Below are positions 59,042 through 64,000 of a stretch of 64,000 nt of DNA, one piece after another (position 1 is the first letter of the stretch; each line of letters opens with the position of its first letter). The notes beneath the pieces were generated by a model. That model was given only the letters and a program-made list of their open reading frames with translations. It did no database searches and was not told the origin of the DNA. The translations under genes and the position numbers were made by a program. The stretch lies in the NCBI RefSeq assembly GCF_016801865.2, contig NC_068938.1, positions 192,592,426 through 192,656,425 of the forward strand, in the 5' to 3' direction. The stretch comes from Culex pipiens pallens. Lineage: Eukaryota > Arthropoda > Insecta > Diptera > Culicidae.

Positions 59042-59775
59042 TGCGCGGTGGCAACGGTGAATGATAATGCAAATATTATGTAAATTTGGCATCAATGAAT
59101 CCGACCGACACGGGGCGGGGTGAGATGGGTAGTTCGGGAAAAGGTCCCGGCACTGGAAAATGAAATAAAATAAAGTGGAGTAAAAATGTTGTGGCACGCG
59201 CCCGTGGACGAAGCTTTTCCGAGGGAAAACGACTTGAACTGTGGGAAAAGACGAGCAATAGGAAAAGCTTGCGCGAGGAAAAACAAGAAGCGAAATTGAA
59301 TTTGAAAATGGGGAGAGAGACTTTACAAAACACTTTTTTAAATCATGAATATAAATCTAACAGAAACTAATATAAATCCAAATTATTTAAATTAAACTAT
59401 TCCAATGAAAAATGAAAAATGCAAAACACCTTAACACAAACTTCCCCTAAAAAAAGGAAAATGTTCAAAAGTCTGCGGTAGGTCCTCTGTCGTGTGCCAT
59501 TTTCTAACGATATAATTTTGCTAGATTCGTTTTTCGCGAGTGGTCCTTCTTCTTGCCGTTGATGAAGTTAGGTGAACTCAGTCAGCCGCCGTTTGAAGTG
59601 TGTTGCCTCCGCGCTAGCTCATCAGGAAGTTACCCAAAGCTTGAGACGGAAGGGCGAGTACGGAATGCTGATTTAAAATAGCTCAAGTGAGATGCTTGGA
59701 ATTGTTGAAGGAAAATAAAAACGTGGCCGAAGCTTTTTTTAGAGTTGAATATTGATATAGAATTTTACAATGTTT

Positions 59776-60414
59776 ATTTTACATTTTACATTTTACATTT
59801 TACATTTTACATTTTACATTTTACATTTACATTTTACATTTTACATTTTACATTTTACATTTTACATTTTACATTTTACATTTTACATTTTACATTTTAC
59901 ATTTTACATTTTACATTTTACATTTTACATTTTACATTTACATTTTACATTTTACATTTTACATTTTACATTTTACATTTTACATTTTACATTTTACATT
60001 TTACATTTTACATTTTACATTTTACATTTTACATTTTACATTTTACATTTTACATTTTACATTTTACATTTTACATTTTACATTTTACATTTTACATTTT
60101 ACATTTTACATTTTACATTTTACATTTTACATTTTACATTTTACATTTTACATTTTACATTTTACATTTTACATTTTACATTTTACATTTTACATTTTAC
60201 ATTTTACATTTTACATTTTACATTTTACATTTTACATTTTACATTTTACATTTTACATTTTACATTTTACATTTTACATTTTACATTTTACATTTTACAT
60301 TTTACATTTTACATTTTACATTTTACATTTTACATTTTACATTTTACATTTTACATTTTACATTTTACATTTTACATTTTACATTTTACATTTTACATTT
60401 TACATTTTACATTT
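59776..60414. repeat. (ATTTTAC)n array, about 91 units
   Basis: 639 bp of a heptamer with two units missing one T (near 59,826 and 59,937). The overlapping YILHFTF frames are artefacts. Confidence 0.96.
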
Positions 60415-61111
60415 CACCGGGTCTTTAAAATTATATTTAGTGCAACAATAAGAATTCAAAATATGCAGATCTTAAAGCTTTAAAAAATGAACAAGCTATC
60501 AATTAGTATTTAAATTGCATGCAAATTTTCTATTATAAAACAGTTCGCCATAATTAACTCGAAACAAGCTCTAATTGCCCTCCTAGACAAGCTCAATTTC
60601 ACCGTCCTTCAAACTGGTCAGAAAGTAAAACCAAACCATCAAGAAACAAAAAAAAAAACTTCACCACTTGGCAAACCTCGAACGCCAACACGCCAGCAGG
60701 ACTTTGAACTGGTTACTTTCCACCACCAGCAACGAATCCTGACGGCTGGAAAGTTTCTTCTGTGTTTTTTTACACGATTCAAACTGGCCAAAAACCGCAG
60801 AACCGACCTCCAAGTTTTCAGCACCCCGAACTACCCCCGTGCACGTGCTGGCAATTATTTTCCCATTTTCTAAAAATGTTCTGAACGAAGGACCTCGCTA
60901 TTTGGAGCAATTTTTGGTGAGGAAACACACACGACATGTGGGGATGTTTGTGCGGCGCCCAAAACAAGGAGGAAAACAGTCGTAAAGTCTATCGTCGAAT
61001 ATTTTTCCGAAATAAATTATGACTGTTTTACACTGAGGACTACCGAATTAGGCTCGGCTGTTGAAAGTACAGTTGAAAGGGGTGAGTTTGTCCAAAATTT
61101 CAGTAATGTTA
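60415..61111. other. Non-coding tail of duplicated unit, copy 1
   Basis: AT-rich then moderate GC. No gene seen. The end joins directly to the start of copy 2 without a visible element at the junction. Confidence 0.5.
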
Positions 61112-62032
61112 TGCGATTTTTCCCTCAAACCGGTGTGTGCGGCGAGCGAGAATAACAAATTGAAAAAGTTTTTTCCCTCAATATAACCAGTTGCAGCAGC
61201 TCAGAGAGAGAGAGTTTGATTGTTAGGGAAACTCTGGTATTACTACTTCAACGACAGTCACAGTTTGACAGAATTGCATTCAGAAGCGAGAGAGAGAGAG
61301 AGTTTCGTGCAGTTTGGTGCGGAATTTCCCAGGAGATGAAAGTTGCTGGTCACGCATCTAATTGGATTTTGACTAGCAGTTGGTACTTGTTATTCATGCC
61401 AGAGGACTTAATTTGAATTTTCGGAAATAAAACGAATTGAAACGAGGATAATTTGAAAGTTGATAATGAAATGAATTATAAAATCTTGACCAGTTCAATA
61501 ACTGTAAGGATAAAGTGCACTTAAAGGACACTAAACAAGATAATTTAAGGGAGCACTTTTCAAAAGTAACGACCAAAGCTGTAAAACCGAATAGAAATAC
61601 CAAATAAAGTTACATCATGAACCCCTCCCACAAGCAAAGCAACAAACGCGAACAATTCAATTAAATCTGATTAGCTGGGCGCCAACGCACGGAGAGCAGC
61701 TTAGATTTTAATAAAATACAAAACTCATTTCATTTTCAGCTCGCGCTAAATTGAAATTACACCTAAATTGTCACAATTTTCCTCCGCGAGGCGAAACATT
61801 CCCAGTGACTTGCGAAGCTCTCTTTTTCGCTTTGTTTTGTGGCGGAAAAGTTGTGTATTGTCTGAGTCTGGGTGCGGAAAATTACCTTCACATGCTCGCG
61901 AGCTTGTGTAACGTGAGGTGAAGTTGTAGATGTTTTGCATACAGGATGGTATGGAGTTGTAATTTTAGTTTTCAAGTCCAATACGAATTCAACTTGAGGA
62001 TTTTCATTTTTTTTTGTTGAAAAGGAATAAAA

Positions 62033-62864
62033 AAACAAAAACAAAAACAAGAACAAAAACAAAAACAAAAACAAAAACAAAAACAAAAACAAAAACAAAA
62101 ACAAAAACAAAAACAAAAACAAAAACAAAAACAAAAACAAAAACAAAAACAAAAACAAAAACAAAAACAAAAACAAAAACAAAAACAAAAACAAAAACAA
62201 AAACAAAAACAAAAACAAAAACAAAAACAAAAACAAAAACAAAAACAAAAACAAAAACAAAAACAAAAACAAAAACAAAAACAAAAACAAAAACAAAAAC
62301 AAAAACAAAAACAAAAACAAAAACAAAAACAAAAACAAAAACAAAAACAAAAACAAAAACAAAAACAAAAACAAAAACAAAAACAAAAACAAAAACAAAA
62401 ACAAAACAAAAACAAAAACAAAAACAAAAACAAAAACAAAAACAAAAACAAAAACAAAAACAAAAACAAAAACAAAAACAAAAACAAAAACAAAAACAAA
62501 AACAAAAACAAAAACAAAAACAAAAACAAAAACAAAAACAAAAACAAAAACAAAAACAAAAACAAAAACAAAAACAAAAACAAAAACAAAAACAAAAACA
62601 AAAACAAAAACAAAAACAAAAACAAAAACAAAAACAAAAACAAAAACAAAAACAAAAACAAAAACAAAAACAAAAACAAAAACAAAAACAAAAACAAAAA
62701 CAAAAACAAAAACAAAAACAAAAACAAAAACAAAAACAAAAACAAAAACAAAAACAAAAACAAAAACAAAAACAAAAACAAAAACAAAAACAAAAACAAA
62801 AACAAAAACAAAAACAAAAACAAAAACAAAAACAAAAACAAAAACAAAAACAAAAACAAAAAAA
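62033..62864. repeat. (AAAAAC)n array, copy 2, about 139 units
   Basis: 832 bp; one unit lacks an A (about 62,404). The indel differs in place and sign from that of copy 1. Confidence 0.97.
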
Positions 62865-63213
62865 TTTCAAAATTGGAAAGAAAATACCACCCTTATCTGG
62901 AATTCCCCCATTATCACACAGACTTTTCCAAGACATTCAATAGAAACAAAGCTCTTCTTCGCCCGTCAAGTTTTCTTCGCATTCATTTGCACACGATCGC
63001 GCAAAAATTGACGTGAGTGTCACGTTCCGGCACTCCTTACCACACACATACACCACCACTTCAAAACACAACACACAAGTAAAGGAAAGAAAGAACAGCA
63101 AGCCAGCCAGCCACTTGACAGAAATCAATTCAAAAAAGCTCGTTTTTACCTTGACTCACGTGCGCGCACTTCCACAAGACTCAACGAAAAGGGTGCCCCA
63201 GAACAGAACTTCA

Positions 63214-63227
63214 CCACCAGATGGCAG
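63214..63227 (+). promoter_or_regulatory. CTCF-like motif, copy 2
   Basis: Identical duplicate of the 59,028-59,041 site, in the same orientation. Confidence 0.4.
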
Positions 63228-63961
63228 TGCGCGGTGGCAACGGTGAATGATAATGCAAATATTATGTAAATTTGGCATCAATGAATCCGACCGACACGGG
63301 GCGGGGTGAGATGGGTAGTTCGGGAAAAGGTCCCGGCACTGGAAAATGAAATAAAATAAAGTGGAGTAAAAATGTTGTGGCACGCGCCCGTGGACGAAGC
63401 TTTTCCGAGGGAAAACGACTTGAACTGTGGGAAAAGACGAGCAATAGGAAAAGCTTGCGCGAGGAAAAACAAGAAGCGAAATTGAATTTGAAAATGGGGA
63501 GAGAGACTTTACAAAACACTTTTTTAAATCATGAATATAAATCTAACAGAAACTAATATAAATCCAAATTATTTAAATTAAACTATTCCAATGAAAAATG
63601 AAAAATGCAAAACACCTTAACACAAACTTCCCCTAAAAAAAGGAAAATGTTCAAAAGTCTGCGGTAGGTCCTCTGTCGTGTGCCATTTTCTAACGATATA
63701 ATTTTGCTAGATTCGTTTTTCGCGAGTGGTCCTTCTTCTTGCCGTTGATGAAGTTAGGTGAACTCAGTCAGCCGCCGTTTGAAGTGTGTTGCCTCCGCGC
63801 TAGCTCATCAGGAAGTTACCCAAAGCTTGAGACGGAAGGGCGAGTACGGAATGCTGATTTAAAATAGCTCAAGTGAGATGCTTGGAATTGTTGAAGGAAA
63901 ATAAAAACGTGGCCGAAGCTTTTTTTAGAGTTGAATATTGATATAGAATTTTACAATGTTT

Positions 63962-64000
63962 ATTTTACATTTTACATTTTACATTTTACATTTTACATTT
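63962..64000. repeat. (ATTTTAC)n array, copy 2, truncated
   Basis: Start of the second heptamer array; the window ends inside it. Confidence 0.9.

Larger units (their letters stand above)
56300..61111 (+). repeat. Tandem segmental duplication, copy 1 (4812 bp)
   Basis: The unit starts TGCGATTTTTCCCTC and recurs at 61,112. No base differences were seen in the flanks of the arrays; only array length differs. Outside the arrays it contains GA-rich tracts (AGAGAGAGAG) and small mirrored frames of 60-85 codons without recognisable motifs. It looks non-coding or promoter-proximal. Confidence 0.93.
61112..64000 (+). repeat. Tandem segmental duplication, copy 2 (runs off the window)
   Basis: Repeats copy 1 with offset 4812 before the hexamer array and 4186 after it, so the only net change is a 626-bp shorter array. 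Truncated by the window inside the (ATTTTAC)n array. Confidence 0.93.

Noticed and set aside
59745..60483. 227- and 237-codon YILHFTF frames
   Set aside because: Produced by the (ATTTTAC)n microsatellite.

Overview
The window looks like repeat-dense, AT-rich euchromatin or intron from an insect, most likely a culicine mosquito. The evidence is indirect: densely nested TA-flanked and hAT-like MITEs, foldback elements, a tRNA-derived SINE, and non-LTR retroposons with short-repeat tails. A decayed 6-phosphogluconate dehydrogenase copy resembles the animal enzyme. The species assignment is inference. No intact protein-coding gene, rRNA or CRISPR was found, and nothing here behaves as an operon.

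Region 1-19.5 kb is dominated by one giant inverted repeat (arms about 1533-13048 and 13236-19493, loop 13049-13235). Each arm is itself a smaller foldback, so a roughly 2 kb GC-richer block occurs four times in alternating orientation (X copies at about 2.28-3.54 and 17.56-18.82 kb, Y copies at about 7.02-8.84 and 14.90-16.20 kb). Every block holds an exon-like segment between a consensus 3' splice site and a GTATGT or GTAAGT 5' splice site; in the two X copies this segment is an open frame. The left arm alone later received three changes. These are a hAT-like element with an 8-bp target duplication that carries the decayed dehydrogenase copy, a 2.55 kb foldback element with a 9-bp target duplication that contains a SINE, and a 522-bp tandem duplication. 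The right arm preserves both empty sites.

Region 19.5-34.4 kb is a patchwork of small elements with clear ends: TA-flanked MITEs (one with a tRNA-like core), a 398-bp hAT MITE with a perfect 8-bp target duplication, a foldback family ending in AGAG(C/T)A-type termini, a MITE with two long G runs, a Tc1-like end, and a MITE enclosing a tRNA-like sequence. Region 34.4-49.8 kb is mostly featureless. It contains a retroposon with a 24-bp target duplication, a candidate exon interrupted by one TGA, and a 768-bp (GTGAA)n array. Region 49.8-55 kb holds a directly repeated family flanking a nearly perfect 620 + 620 bp foldback, plus a second retroposon with a 22-bp target duplication.

The right end (56,300-64,000) is a tandem duplication of a 4812-bp unit, with the second copy running off the window. 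The unit carries a huge (AAAAAC)n array (about 1458 bp in copy 1, 832 bp in copy 2), an (ATTTTAC)n array, and a CTCF-like motif. The flanks of the two copies look identical wherever compared. This fits either a very recent duplication or two haplotypes joined during assembly.

All calls come from reading the sequence by eye. Family names are given only where termini and target duplications support them.
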